Source: Struthio camelus
Lineage: Eukaryota; Chordata; Aves; Struthioniformes; Struthionidae
Assembly: GCF_040807025.1 (NCBI RefSeq)
Contig: NC_090945.1
Location: 74,349,088-74,413,087, forward strand
Length of the DNA: 64,000 nt
Direction of reading: 5' to 3'
In this document: positions 34,311 to 48,882 of the stretch, one piece after another
Layout: each line of letters starts with the position of its first letter
How positions within the stretch are numbered: position 1 is the stretch's first letter
Position numbers and translations under genes: made by a program
Notes under the pieces: model-generated
Databases searched by the model: none
What the model was told of the DNA's origin: nothing
Seen by the model: the letters and a program-made list of their open reading frames with translations, nothing else

Positions 34311-37300
34311 CTGTAGAAAATCTAATCTCTGGTTTCATTGTTCCTTTGTTTCATAGTATGGTCTAAGAATTAGAGAAGAAAAGGTCCTCACAGGTCAAGG
34401 AAACATCTCTGGGTTTTTTGTTTTTTTTTTGATGTTTGTGTTGATCAGGGCACCTTTTATAGTGTGCATTCCGGTTTTGTATTCCAGTTTATTTTAAATG
34501 CCTAGAGTCCTGTCATTTGTGTTGGCAGACCCTTGAATAGTCTTAAGGTTATGTGCCTGAAAACATTTTCACTGAAACTTAACCTACATTTGCCTTAGTT
34601 TTTTTCCACTCTCGTTCTCTGGTATACTGGCTAAAATAATTGTGCTTCTTTCTCGGCCTTTGTACCTTTTCTACGCTGGCAGACTAGTTATAGTGTCTCT
34701 GAATAACAATTTTTTTTCCCCCTTTTAATTTTTTTCTGTAGCTCACTATTGCTAGCTCTGTAATTGCACCATCTGGATACAACAGTACCTTCACATAATA
34801 GTACCTACCTACAATGTATTTGACAGGAACATTTTCCGAAGTGCACCTACAGAGATTGTTGTTCATTTCTGGCTTCCCTCTAATCCCTGTAATGGCCCCC
34901 TGATTATTACTCGAGTTCCCTAAAAAGAAACCTATAGAACAGTAAACAGAGTTTGTTTGCTTGTTTGTTTATGGAATGAGAAGTCACAAAAACACTAATA
35001 TAGTTTGATCATTAGGTTAAAAGCTAATTTCTGTGGGTTTGTGTAGTAAGATTGTTTCTTCTAGAAGCTAAAGTAGATACATTTAATGTAGGTGCTGTTA
35101 GTATAGTAGATAGATTTAATATTTTTCTTTCCTCACCCACTTGATGAAATTTGTCTCTTTCATGATCCTTGGAAACTTATCAGAGTGCAAAACTGCAAGA
35201 AAAGTGGGGTAGAAGTGTATTACCAGATTCCGGCTACCAGCCGAGTATCCGTGTTCCTCCTGAAAGGTAGGACCGTGTTTTCTGACCAGCATGTTCCATT
35301 TTGGCAGATGGCCACCTGCAGTCTATAAAAGCAGTCTGCTGCTGTCTCTCCTCTGCTCCCCAGCCTGCAAGTGCCACAGGGCAGTCCTCTCCCCCGCCTC
35401 CAAGGCGTGGGAACAAGATGCGGTGTGCTGGGACTCTGCTCTCAGTTGGTGGCCTTTAGCGTAGCAGCTTCTGTAATACCAGTAAATAGTAATGATGATG
35501 ACTGACAGGTGAGCTGTCCCACCTGGAAGCCCTAGCTGTGGGTAGCTTCAATCCCCCTAGACTCTCTAAGTAAGCTACTGTAGAGAAAAGTTGTTTTTCT
35601 CAGGTGTTGAAGAACAACCTGTTTATGGTTAATGCATTCCCATGCTTGCCTCCAACAGCAATTGTCACTGCAAGAGAGATGCCCAAGGGGATGGAGCTAG
35701 AGGCTTGCAGGAATGTATTGGAATCGCTCTTTGAGCTTTGAGCCGCGTTTCACAATGCTGCGTGACTGATTCTGAAGAAATAGTTGTTTCTTCGTTGAAA
35801 ACACAATTGTATCAGGGGATGGTAGGTTACCAAAAAAACCTCCTGGGTCTAAGTTCAATAAGATATTTTTCCTGTGTAAGCTAACTGAAAATAGCTTATA
35901 ACTTGCTCTTTTCAGGGGATTGGAACTGCCTGTGAGTCTAAGGGATCTAAATCTGCAGCAGTACTTGTTAAATCTTGCCATTTATGGAAAGCAGAATATT
36001 CTTCTCTCAAGTTCTGCTTTTATGCTGTAAGGGATTGCGTTGGGCATTTAAGCGTGAGTAGGCCCCAGTGTTAGCAGAGGTAGAGAGAAGTGAATAACTT
36101 TGAGTGAACCTTTGAACCCCTTTTGTATAGGTTTTTTAATGCACGGTTGTTGAGGGGCTGGCCCCTGGATGAGGCATAGTAATAGCAATAAAACAAGCAA
36201 AACCAGTCACATGCCAGCGGGAGGGCAGTTGCTTTCTGGGCATGTGGAGACAAGATCACCAATAATTATGGCCACACGGTGCCAGGGACCCGTCAGGACA
36301 CAGCGCGTGTATGTAGCACTCCGCCATTCAGCCCATTAGGAATAGATATATACTTCTGTATCTTAAGTTCCTGGCTGGTTTGTAGAGTGATCCCACTCTG
36401 TTCCTTCTGAGCACTTTATTGGGCATGCTGAGGCTAGTGGGGCTAGGATTAGGCAGGGCTACTGCATACTGGTTTGTGGATATGCTCGTGAAAATCATTC
36501 CTCCTGTCCTCTCTCATTTTAGTCTTGTAAACAGCCCAAGTTTAATTAAGACATATAGAGCTCCAGCGTCTGGAGTATTCTAGTATTTCAGGTGGTTAGA
36601 GGGTAGAAGCAAGCAGACATATGAATTAGGAGACTTTCCTCTCCCTGGCCCGTATGCACCACGCGGGCACTGGGACTTATCAGAGTCATAGCTTTTGATT
36701 TAGAGGACTGTTTCTTTTGTTGTTAATTTATTTGACTTTTAACTAGTGGTTTCCCGTGTTTCCCTGCTTGTTATCCAGCTGTATAATGGCAAGCATGGCA
36801 GGAGGTCTCAGCTCCCTTGAGGGGGGCTTGAGGCATGTTCCTTGCCCTGAGTGAGAAGTACAAAAGGACCAGAAAGTACACAAAACATCTGTGCTGGGAG
36901 CACAGTGGCTTCAGGGTGTGACTTGTGTCCTGAGCACCAGGGACAGACTAGAGAGAGCCGGCAGTGAGTGCCCTGGTTGCCCTTGGCTGTGTCGGTGCTG
37001 GGGGCAGAGAGCTGGGAAGCTGGTTCTGAGCTTTTCGTTCCCCTGGGATGAGGGGGGCCAGTACTGACAGAGCCAGCTGAGACCTGATCCTGTTCTTTTT
37101 GAAGTTTCCCAGCCTGATAGGAAAAAGAAATATGAAAGAATCCAGTGTTATTTTTTCCTCTCTTTGATGTGACAGCCACTGAGGTGCTAGTGAGCACATG
37201 CAGGAAGGAGGAGGGTGTGTGGATGGAGCAAAGGTGCCCATATTTTTGGAGCAAGCAGGCCACTTGCAAATGTTTTGTATTTCTCTTGGGTCACAGATAT

Positions 37301-39827
37301 TATTATTAAACTCTGACTGAAACCACTGTAAAGAAGAGAAGTAACAGCGTATGCTGTGCATCAGCTGTGGAGCGTTTTTGTAGCTCTGTGAAATCCAGTT
37401 TGTGAATCACTGACTTAGCTGTTGGCTCTCACCAGCTCCTGCAAAGGAAGTTGTAGAAGGAATCCTTTCCTCTGCATCTAGGCTAAAGCAGGCACTTCTC
37501 CTTAAAACTTGCTAGATGTAGCTCAGCAAACATATTTCCAGTTCATAATGAAATACATATGTTCTTCTTCTTGTGGCATCTCTCCAGGGCTACTGCACAG
37601 AGCACAGAGGGCCACTAGCTAGATCTCCTTTTCCTTCCTTCCTCCTCCTCCAATTCTTTAAAACAAATGGTGCATTATAAAGTGGGCTACCTTTGGAGGG
37701 CTTTGAACCTTGGTGTTATTTTTAATAATCTCATTGCTTCGGGAGAACATTAAGAGACAGCATTTTTTTCATTAGTTGTATAAGCACCTTGTACCTAGTG
37801 TTCCTTTTGTTTATTTTAAAATTCCCTTGAGGGCTGAGAGAACTTACCAGCCGTGGGAGATTGATAGTGCGTTATCAGGCTATCAATGTGTAGTCAGTGT
37901 GTTGTTAGCTGGAAAATTATCAGTACAAAATGACTTTTTAGTTTAGTTGAGCTAACATCACAAAAGCCACTTCTTAAACTGGCACAAACTGGGACAACTT
38001 AAGGGTTGAGGGAAGTGTCAGCTTCTTCCTCAGCTAGTGGAGGTGGTTCATCTTGGTCAGTCTGCAAGCACATAGGCATGTTTGAGCTACTTTTGTGTAT
38101 GCAGGAGAGGTTTCACTAGAGCTGCATGAGAAGAAGACCCTCCACTTCTTTTGGAATCCGTGTCTGTGAGGGATACGTCTTGTCTCTAATGTTCCTGACT
38201 GAAGAGACTATCTCTGAAGACAGAAATGTAGGGTTAAAGGAGGAAATACTGTATTTTTTATCCTGTTTGCAGAATACTGCAGTATTTTGTGAAGGATGTT
38301 GAAGTTCTCTAGGGGAGCAGGAATCAGTCCACCATGATGTTTCACATGGGTGGGTAGCTCAGGAGTCAAGGCCATTAGGATGAGAGTTCATAGCCTTTCA
38401 TCTGCAGTCTGTTGTGTGTGGAGGGTTTGCGCAAAATATGCAAGCTTTTTATTTTTGTAGCCACTAAACAGACTTGTATTTATTTATTGAACCTGATTGT
38501 CACAGTCATTATCACTCAGTGAGAAACTCTGCTCCTCTTTAGGCTACTGTTATATCTGTCCTTTGTTTCTCTTACTTTTCCCTCTGCGTTGTTTCTTATT
38601 CCTCCTCCCTCCTCTCTCCGTTTCTGAGAGTCTCCTTTGTTTTTCTCTCTTCATTTCTCTCCCTGTATTAAATCACCTTTCTCACCCCTGAGGGCTTAAA
38701 TAGCATCATCTTCCCTGTTCCATCTGGAAAAAAGATCTTCAAAGACGTAGTTAGTAATGACACAGATATGTCATCAGTAGATTTGGGAGTTGCCATTCCA
38801 GTGAATATAGATGTTCACACTTGGTCACATGCTGTCTGCAGGCTTGGACTGATGTAGCGGCGTTGCTTAAGGAAATCTGGTGTTCGTGCTGGTATCTGTA
38901 GGTCTAGAGGCTAGCTACAGCAGATGTTTAAAAGAAAATTGTCCCTAGAATATATCATCTAAATTGAAACTGTCCCAGGAGCAGTGTGTTTCACCTTGTG
39001 CCCCTAGCCTAAAGCTGTAAAGTGATCTCTTGAACTCACCTAGGCTAGTTTTAGGTTAGGGACATGAATGAAATATATTGCTTCTCTGTCAAGCTTCTGG
39101 GGAAGTTTAAATGATCATCATTAGAAATGAAAGACTCAAAATCCCATTTCCAGTCATCCGGTTCTGCAAGCTGTGCATACCATCTAATAAGAATTTATAT
39201 GTTACTCATCACTGGAATTACTCTGCTGCTTACCCAAGTTTAATTGAAAAATAATCATAATCTCTTCAGTGTTAGATTTAATGCATAAATGCAGTATTGT
39301 AAGCAAAACACAACTTTTGAAATATCTGTTACCATGGATTTTAGTGTCCTTATTTAGTTCAGATATTAGTGGATGCTCACAATTTGAATCATGTCATTCT
39401 GACACATGACTTTGCCAAGCGCGTCTCATTATTACTTTTGTAACCTATAGGCAATGAATTCTTTTTCCTTTAAAGTTTTTGCAAGCTGCTGCTTACTGAA
39501 GGAATTAAAATGAATGACCACTTTTTTTCAAAAACAAATGCAAGCTGAGGAGAGTCAAGACAGCAAATGTGTTTGAAGCTGTCATTACAGGGGGAATCTG
39601 CAGCTCATACACGCGAGCTCTGTGGGCTTTCTCTGAGCTTTGCGAGGATGGGAGTTCAAAGCAACAAAGCGCTACGGTCTTGGTTTCTAGCGTAGCTTGT
39701 TTCACTGATACCGCTGCACTTGCTGTGCAGTCACTGTAGTTCACAGACTGAAAGGAGATGAACAGATTTAGATTGCTTTTATCTGACATGAAATTGATGC
39801 TATCTTATGGGAATGACTTAAAAGAAG

Positions 39828-39980
39828 AACATAAGAATGGCAGCACTAGGTTAGACCTGTTGATACCTAGGGAGAAGCATCAGAATAGGATGGACATTTT
39901 GTGATCCTTCAGCAGACAGGTCTCCTGGCCTGCAGCAGTTTGTGGCTCAGGGCTAACTGCAAAAGCTTTTCTGGTGCAGA
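39828..39980 (+). repeat. Sauropsid interspersed repeat ('gaacataagaatggc' family)
   Basis: GAACATAAGAATGGCAGCACT, then GGTTAGACC and later TTGTGATCCTTCAGC and GCAGTTTGTGGCTCAGGG, match in order the familiar sauropsid element (GAACATAAGAATGGCCATACT...GGTCAGACC). Related to the block at 2858-3625. Confidence 0.6.
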
Positions 39981-42900
39981 AAGCATGTACCTTGTTTTAT
40001 AAACATGAAAATCAAAGGGAAGATGAGCGTATATACTTAAACGGAGCAGTTAACCAAAGTTGCTAGTGCTGAATCTCTCTTGATGACATCATCCTTTCCC
40101 TATATTTAAATGACTTCAGATTTTGAATTTTGGTCTCAGAGTGGCTTAAATTTTGTGGCTCTGTGGCTACATTTCAGAATTTGAAAATGATTTCTTACTG
40201 TATTGATTTTAATAGTATTTAAATTCCAGCAAGTCTCATAAAATAACAAGTAGACCTCTCAAGGTATTATTTACAAAGTACTTCAGCACTTACTTGATTT
40301 TTTAATGTAACTTTCTCACCAGTTTGAGAAATTAAAATGATACTGTTTGACTTGAGTGAATATTCTTTCTGCAACCTCATTTGAACCAGGATTAATTTTG
40401 TATTCAAGTCATTATTCTCTTGGTACATAACCAATACGGTATATGTTCTTATCAACAAGTGAGCCTCATTTTTAATTTATGAAAGTTCACCTGGGAGTAT
40501 TCAAATGTCTAACCCTTTCCAAGTATTAAAAATGCCTTTGATGTCTTAGAGTTTGTCTTTAAACAACTGATATTCTGGTGTGCTGTATAAGAAAGTTGTT
40601 TTGATATGTACCAGATTTGCTGCTTGTTAGTTCCAAGTTTGCATGGCATAATTTAGCTAGGTTTTTGTTCAGTAAAAATCAGTGGTTCCGTTAAAATAAA
40701 AATCAAACTTTATCTCTCTCCAGTTCTGTTTAATATTAAATTTATAGTGATTTAAAGGCCAGTTTTTAAAAAGGCATGATCCTATTTCTTAGACTCTAAG
40801 AAATCCTGAGGATGAATGTTGCTGAGAATCTTCTTGTTCATTCTTATCCACACATGATTCATGATGTTTTAATAAAGGTGTGCAGTGCTCTCTTTGCCTT
40901 TTTAATATTAAATTGAAGAATATCAATAAAACCGTTCAGGGATAGTGGACTGTCTGTAGGCTCCATGGGAACCCATGCCTTGATCAGATTTCTAAGCTAG
41001 TATAAAGCAGTGTCATTCTATTGACTTTAATTTCACCCTCTATGGAACAATTCTTAACTTTGATTTGTCTCACAGTTATCATTGTAACGGAAAGAAAAGG
41101 TGCAGGAGCCTACAAAGTGGGGAAAAAGTAAACAGAAACCAGGTAGTATCACCAGAATTGCATCACAGGTATTGCATTCCACACAGCAGTCTTTTCTCTC
41201 TTCCTGTATTTTTTCCTTTTCTTCAATTTATTTTCTCTTGACATCTATATGTTAATTTTTCTAGGAAAAGCAAGCTTGTTAGCTCAAGCAGAGGTTGTTT
41301 TTTGTTTTCTTTCTCTGTGTTCTCACTCTTTCTTAGTCTTCTACCTGTCTGTCTGTGGATTGGTTAATTCAGTCTTTTTAGCGGCTTCTCTTTTGTATTG
41401 GTTTTGTTTAGCATCACTAGCGTCAGCACGTTACATATGGAAGGCACATCAGCTGAAGGAAACCAAAATCCTGATCAGCTTACCATCACTGTAGATAGAG
41501 AGAAACCAGCTGATATGAGTGAAATGATTTCTGCATCGGTCTTCTTGCACAGGCAGTCAGTTTAACAGTGAGAATCCAGACTTGAGTCCTCATTGCTTTC
41601 CTGCTGTGGATGGCTCCCTGTATTTTAGTCTCATTCTTCAGAATTCACTGATGCACTGTAATAGCGCTTAGCTGGGACAGCAGTGGTATGTTTGGCCCTT
41701 TTAAAATCAAACCGTGCAATATTACTGAACCCAAGGCCCATAAAAGTCAACAGCCACCTTCAGTGTGTTTTGGATCAGTTCCCTTGGATGATGCTTCAAC
41801 TTTTTGACCATATAGTAGTTCAGAGGTATTTGAAGCCCAGAAGCATTAGGAGGAATCTGTCACTGCTAACAGCATGAGGCTCATCTTGATGACAAAGCAG
41901 GATCAATGTTTTTTATTGTTTTTTTTTTAGTATATCCGGCTTCTTTCTGGAGTTTCTGTAGCACATCAAGCTAATATTTATTGGGAATGAGATACTGTTT
42001 TACTAGATATCATTGTTATATCCAGTGTGAGGAAAAAGCGTGATGTTTTCACTCTTCTCCGTCACTTTTTTGGTGAAGGAGCAAGCATGCAGCAAAGCCG
42101 GTCTGTTCTTTAATGAAAAATTTTAGGGCACAATACTGTGTAACTTCGCTAATTATTTAAGTATTCAAGTTAAAGGGAACATAATTAGTAGGCTAATTTG
42201 GATTCACCCTTCCCTATTACCATTTAAAGAAGTCGGATGTAGAGCTCTGATACTGCTTCATTTAGTCTAACTATTGCAATGACCTAACTCCTTGTGAGTC
42301 AGACTGTTCTTGTTCTGATATGAAGCAGGTTTTTTGTGTCACTGGATCAGGCCATGTAGTGCTTGAGGCTTTTCTGATACCGTAGAATTGGAAGCAAAAT
42401 AAGCTGACATATTAGCTCTCATAAGGAATTAGACTTGCTCTGCTTTGGTCCCAAAGGTGTCATTGGTCCTATTTGCGTTACACAGTCAAATGTTTGTATG
42501 TAGTATCTCTGAGGCTAACAAAAGGTTGTCATAGGGCAGTGTTTATGTCACAGATTGTGACATTTGCTTGTTGATGGGATAGTATAATGTCAGCATGTCA
42601 TGGTGCAAATGTCATTGTTTTGTGATATGACAAATTGTCCCTAAGGATGAGCTTTTAAAAAGACCTTAATTGATGTTGGAAAAATGAATTGGTTCAGACT
42701 GATTTTATTTGCATCATATTTAGGAACAATCAGAAGTTTAGAAAGCAAAAGCTTGCAGCAGTTTGTATCGCTTTTCATTCTTGAAGTGTCTTTGCTAATG
42801 TCACAAACTTTAGTCATTATATCCATGATGCTTTGTTAGCAAACCCATTTGTTGACTCATCATGCTCAAAGGCAGCTCCAGAGCTGACAATTCCTCGGTA

Positions 42901-43670
42901 GCTAACATGTTTAATTGGAACGTTCTTCATCTGTGGCATACTGGGTTTTCCTATTTCAAGGACAAAATAGTAAGAGAATTTTGAACATTTCTAGTCTGAC
43001 AAAACTTAAATGAAATAGGAGGATGAGTAACAATAACATTTTTCACGTCTGTTCTGCCTCCTCAAAATGTGTTAGAGGCAATTCTAAAGCATACTAGGCA
43101 ATGCTTCTTTTGCCTTATGTATAGGACAAATTCAGCTGCGATGGCTTTGCTTAGTTAACGTAACTTAACCGATGCAGAAGCGTATTTGATATTGAAGTGT
43201 ATTCCTGGGAAATTCCAAGTGTATGCCTGGAGTGTACGCTCACGTTAGTGAGCGGTACCCTATCCTGTATTACTGAAGCTGCATATATTCATTCAAAGCT
43301 GAACTTCAGTGATTTTGTATGAGACTATTTTGCACTAGATTTGGAAACAGTTCTTATGAAGTTTGGGCTTTCCAAGTCTGTATTTTCTCAGCTTTGTGTT
43401 TGCACAGAAATTCCGTTTCGTATGGGTGCTGTCTGTGAACCCGTACCTGCAGATGGCTTCAGTGACTTGCTCTGCATGCACAGTTCTTAGATGTGAAGCG
43501 AAAGTTTGGACTTCTGTTCTTTGAAAACACAAAGAGCTGAAGTTATAACCTTAAAATACAGTGTGTTGCCTTGTAAAATTTTCCTTACTGTACTCAGCCG
43601 ATGTTGAGCTGATGCTCCATGATTACACCCGACTGTAACCCACTGCTACAGAGGAGAGATAACAACAATA

Positions 43671-43710
43671 GAAAAACAATAGTATCTGAAGAAAAACAAT
43701 AGTATTTGAT
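43671..43710 (+). repeat. 20-bp tandem duplication
   Basis: GAAAAACAATAGTATCTGAA is followed directly by a copy with two mismatches. A simple slippage or template duplication. Confidence 0.85.
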
Positions 43711-46229
43711 TGAAATGAACAGACTTTGAGCAGCTTCTTTGTCAAGATATTTGGACATTGGATACTTTGTTCAAACCATTTTGTTCTGAAACTGATTCAA
43801 AACCAGTCTTTCTCCTCAGAGAATTTGTATGGTATGAAGCAATACCATAAGCCTGCGTTTCTGTCGGTTTTGTGTCAGCGCAAAGACAGACTCCAGGTGA
43901 GCTGTGCTATCTCTACAGCGAACTTGCCAGTGGTTGCAACATGGTGGCAATTCCTGCAGAAATGGCAGACAAGGAGGGTCCAGTAGGCCCTGCATTCATT
44001 TGATCTTCAGAAAAACCAGTTTCTTGATCTGCCAGAGGCTTTGTGTTCAACCTTGAGCAGGAAACTTGAACCTTTCTATGGCTAAATTTCAGATACACAA
44101 GTTACGTTCCGCCCTTTTGGTGTATTATAAGGGCAACATCAAAGTTTATGAAGTGTTTGGATACTTTGGCAATTTATGTGATCATGTTACCACAGATAAA
44201 GGCTGAAGAGAGGCAGTCTACACAGGAAAGTTATTTTGCTGATGTTAATCTTATACAAGAGGATCTCATTTTACAATCTTTAATCTAGAGCTTTGATGTG
44301 GCTTTACATCCTACGTTATACCAGTTCTTCACTGCCATCCCATACCAGCAGTACAGCCTTATGAATGATTTTTCATTTACAAATATTCTTTATGGCTGAT
44401 ACCCACATCAGTGAAATATGCTTCCTTCCAAGCCACCTTTTACTTGGAGATATATGATTTTCTTTCATAATAACATCTATGCTAAAAATCAATAGGAGAT
44501 TTTACCTTCCTTAAAGAATGTTTGGTATTTTAATTCTTTTTCTCAACTGTATGCATATTTTTATTTTATTTTGAAAAGAGTTATACATTTTTTATAAGAA
44601 TCATTGTGTATATATAATAATTTGAAATGCATCTGGACTTAGTTCTGTAAAAACAATCTGGATGTTCTCTGATATGAATCTACAGAGCCATAAAATATAT
44701 ACGGCACTGTGTTAAGTTTTATAATGCTCATTACTTCAATGTTGTACCTGTTGGGTAGAAAATTATTGAAGCGGATGAAGAGTACTGCTCTTTGAGCAGC
44801 AGAATTATTAGAAGAGCCTTTACGTGGCCTGTTCTAGATGTGAGTTTCACTGCAGGGTTCAGCAAAGAAATAATTACTATTTAAACTGTTTGCTAAGTAG
44901 TGTGACTATTCCTCCAAAGCAGAAGGATTACAAATCAGTGAAGTGCTGCAGAATTTTTCTTTGGGCTAAAAAATTTGCCATATGAGGTCCTCAGGATACA
45001 GTGAGGGATACCTGTGGTCCGGTATAGTGAGCTTAAAACTCAATGTAGTAGGCCTTTTTTAATTCATGGATCTTTCACATGACTGCCATTATAATTTTGG
45101 ACAATGCTCTTTGTTCCTGTTTCAGCTGCTAGAGCTGTTTTAGCAGCTTAATCTGTGTGTCTTTAAGTGTCCCTTCAAATTTAGTTACTTTTAGGGTCAA
45201 TTCCTAAGCTACTTGGAGCACAGATTTAACTTACCTGCTTTGTAATGGTTGTGATGAGCGCTCTGGAAGGCCGGAGATCTGCGTGTGTGCCGTACAGCCT
45301 TGACCGTTCTGTTGCAGCAGTGAGCTCTAAATGGTTAAATATTTAGATGGTTTCGTGTTAGGTAACTTGCTGTTTATAAATATATACCTAATAAACCTCA
45401 ATATTTATCTTGATATCTCTCTGTTCTTTTGAAGGGAGTTTTTATTTGTGATCTGTAGAGAATGCATTTCTTTAATAGGCTTCTCATTCACCTTGCTAAT
45501 GGTCATAATGCACTTAGCTTCAAAGGGAAGCTGTTTGAAATTTAGTGCGGAACAGTGAATGTGCCACCGTTCGCTCAGGACCGTCTGGGAGAAACTCATG
45601 TAAATGTTTTAGGTTTAGAATATTTTCCTGTGCCTTTCCATTTCCATTAGCAAAGTGTTAGTTGTTTGCTCTAAGTAGCAATGTACGGGACATGAGGTAT
45701 ATTTCTCAGAAACAGCTATTCAAAGTGTCCCGTAAATATCAGGGTACAAAGCCATAAAAAAGCCTAGCGATCTCTGGTGGGTATTGAATCTCCAGCTCTG
45801 TTCTGCCCGATGAGAGTCTGTTGGCTTTGTTTTGAATGTATACAACTTTTGAGCCTAAAAAGTGGCATGCACGCCCCATTTGTGTGAGTGACACAAGTTC
45901 ACCTGCCTGTTTTATAGGTATCAGTGTTTTGCAGTATGCTGATTTTGAAACTGTGTTGTGAAAGTGTAGTTTGCTACCTATTTCTCTGAGCAGCTGTGCT
46001 CTCCTAAGCAGCTGCAGAGTATTTTCAGGCCCCTACAAGCCCTCTCAGTTGGCGACAGGATTGGGTGGGGAACTGAGCTGAAGAACCGATCATGGTGAAA
46101 AGAACCTGGACAATGGGGTTACTGCCTTGCTTCAGTTTACCCTTTTGCTATCAAGTATGGATATGGGGAAAAGTTTATTCCCTATCTCTTTTCATCAAGC
46201 CTTAATGTAGCTGAAATCATTTATTATGC

Positions 46230-47450
46230 CTCTCCCATGTCGTCTTTTCTTTCGATTTAGTAACCTCACCTTCTTCTTGTCTTGCAAGGGAGCAACACTC
46301 CCTTGGTGTTGCTTTTCTAGACCTCTCATCATTTTTACTGCGTTCTTCCAGGCTGTCTCCAATTAATCTGTGTTAGTGCTCCAGCACGGACATGCTGCAC
46401 TACCCGAGGTCTTCAGGCTGAAGTGGAAGTTTACTTTCAGAGTCTTGCAGCCTGCATGTATCTTGCAGCCTCTTTATCTGTTACCTTATGATGTTGTGCT
46501 GCTATGGAAAAGGAAAATGTTATTGTCTCATGATTCATTAGCGCTCGTGGCTCTTCTTTTGCTGAGTGTGCTTTGCAGTTGCCTATTCTTATTATGTGCA
46601 CTTCAGTATTTACGCCTGTTGATTGTCATTGTTCTTGCTGAACGGCACCCAGTCATTTTTGATCAGTTTTCCAATTTGTGAAGACCGCTTTGAATTCTAA
46701 TCCTGTACCTCAGTCTGCATGTTGCCCCTTTTAGCCTGGTGTCATCCTCTGATTTAATAAGCATAGCCTCCTCATGCAGATATCAAATAATACCAGATTA
46801 AGGGCACGTTCTTTTGCAAACCCATATCCAGGAGGATATCTGCTGCCTTTCTCTTATCCATAAGGCCTGTTACTGTACCATATAAGGAAAGCAGGTAATT
46901 TTGATAGTATTTGTTTTTGAGATTTCAAATTGAACTTTACTCATTGCTTACACCCAGTTTATTTAGAATGTTTCTGGGAATTGAAGCTAAACTAACTGGC
47001 TGGTAATTTCCAGACTCCTCCTTCCCCTCCACCTCCTTTCTTTTTATAAAGATAGGCCCAATGTCTGTCCTTTTCTAGTCGCCTGCTGTGCACCCTATTT
47101 TATAGTAATTCCTTAAGAAGTGGGCAAAGCAATCTCAAAATTCCTGCCAAGTTTGAGAATCCGAGGAAGGTGTTCAACTCCATTTTAATCTAAAAGAATG
47201 CTTCTGTTGCATTGCTGTTGGTGAAAAATACCACCTAAATCCTTCTTCCACCCTTCTCCACCCCTGGCCACTTATTCCCTTCTGAATGCATTTCATTTAG
47301 TTTTGCCACTGCAGCTGTTTGTGGGACCTTGTGATAAAGCAGATCAGTGAACTGATCTGGGTTAAGAGTAGCTCTGTAGTCATTCTCTCCCAAAAGTTCT
47401 CTCTTCATACTTCACACCAGCCCCTCTTTGTTGGTGGGATTACATCTGGA
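46230..47450 (+). repeat. Long ancient CR1-lineage repeat, over 1 kb
   Basis: An extended, collinear series of family words: GATCAGTTTTCCAATTTGTGAAGACC, TGGTGTCATCCTCTGATTTAATAAGCATA, GGCCTGTTACTGTACC, GAATTGAAGCTAAACTAACTGG, CTGGTAATTTCCAG and GATAGGCCCAATGTCTGTCC. They follow the order I recall from abundant sauropsid copies (TTCCAATTTGTGAAG, TTGGTGTCATC, GTCTATAATTCCC). The 103-codon + frame at 46370-46681 is inside it and is not called as a gene. Confidence 0.55.
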
Positions 47451-48044
47451 GAAGTCCGTATCCAGAAATGACTAACAGGATGTTCTGTGGGAGGCTTTGT
47501 GCTGCTGCATTTGTTTTTCCAAATTGTGGCTGGGTAGTTCACCTTATTGTGAAATGCCATGGTTTGAATTGTTCTTCTTGTTGCTTAAAATAGGTACAAA
47601 TACAGGTCTCTTACAAAAATGTGAGCTCTTATGTTTCTGTGGTTTCTACCTCAGGTGGCAAACTTTGCTTTTAACTGGTGCATCTACCTCAAGACTGCAT
47701 AGTGCCATCAGATTTTGCATGCCGTTGCCTAGATGATTTTTCACCCTGGTATAGGGGCATACAACATACCTCCTCCCCTCTCTGCTTCACTGCACTTTCA
47801 CTACCAGGTAGTCTCTTGTTCTTCCATAACTCGATTCTTCCTTATTCCATTTTTTTTATTTTCCTGACACTGCTGGCTTTTCCTTTCTCTCTCCCTCTGC
47901 ATCCTTAATTCTTCCCCCTTGCAGGAGCTCTATAATACATTTATGGATTATAGGCATTTACAGGTAAATTCTTTATAAATAAAACACACAGCTGGTAAAA
48001 ATAAGTGTAGTTCTAGTAAAGTCAGTGAAGAATCTGAATTTCTC

Positions 48045-48075
48045 TGTATGTGTATGTGTGTGTGTGTGTGTACAC
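48045..48075 (+). repeat. Imperfect (TG)n microsatellite
   Basis: TGTATGTGTATG followed by nine or so TG units and then TACACA. Short and interrupted. Confidence 0.9.
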
Positions 48076-48882
48076 AAACATATGCATGTCTCACATAAAA
48101 TACTTGGTAGGTTAACCTCTCCTTTTTCTTCCTCCCAGAAAATCTTTAAAATGTTTGAGAAGAATGACCTCTCTTGCCTTGGTTATATGTTGTTTACTTC
48201 TCCCTGTCCTTTTGCCCATGTGGCTGATGTGAAATTTATGTTTCTAGAACAGTAGCTTATGTGTCACTTGGTATAATTTTGATGTTGTGGGAGGGCGTAT
48301 AGGTGCTACTGTAAAACAGATGATAGTAGTCAGCAGATGTTAATGCATTACACATAGCAGAAGTTCAGAGGCAAGCCTCTCACATTACTTATTATTATTA
48401 CTACACACCTTTTAAGTGGCCCTACATCTTTCTAGGCAGATATCTGGAATTTATTGAGTGGAGTAAATTTTTCTGGGTGTTCACAGGAAGAAGTAACAAA
48501 TGTGATTTGATAACAGTGACATTTACACAATTCCCTTTCTGCTGGTGCATCTAGAACAACTTGTGAGAGCAATAGAAAATTAAGTTATGATCATGCCCAG
48601 CCAACATGAGTTGCAATAAAACCAAGCCTTTGGTTAGAACCTTACAGCAGTAAAATTTCTTACAGAGCCCTTCAGACAATGGAGGAAAACGTCAAAATGT
48701 TGAAAAGCTTTCTGTCTAAAAGAATGCAACTCTTTTTTCAGATAAACAGAAGTGTATAGTTTGCCGAAGAAACAGTGCAGGTGCTCATAGCAAGCCTTCG
48801 CTGCAGCCATTATGACAAAGCTGTTGGAGAGAGTCTTTGGAACAGTAACCAGCAGTACAGCAGATGCCAGTGAGCACGATGT

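Larger units (their letters stand above)
34311..46229. other. Intron 1 sequence, no exon seen
   Basis: AT-rich intron. The longest frames (153 and 137 codons, minus strand, 36808-37361) overlap each other in different frames over a GC-richer stretch and show no domain, so I read them as chance. Repeats at 39.8 and 43.67 kb are listed separately. Confidence 0.55.

Noticed and set aside
36808..37361. Two overlapping minus-strand frames of 153 and 137 codons
   Set aside because: They overlap in different frames in a GC-richer intron stretch; Ser/Pro/His-rich with no recognisable motif.
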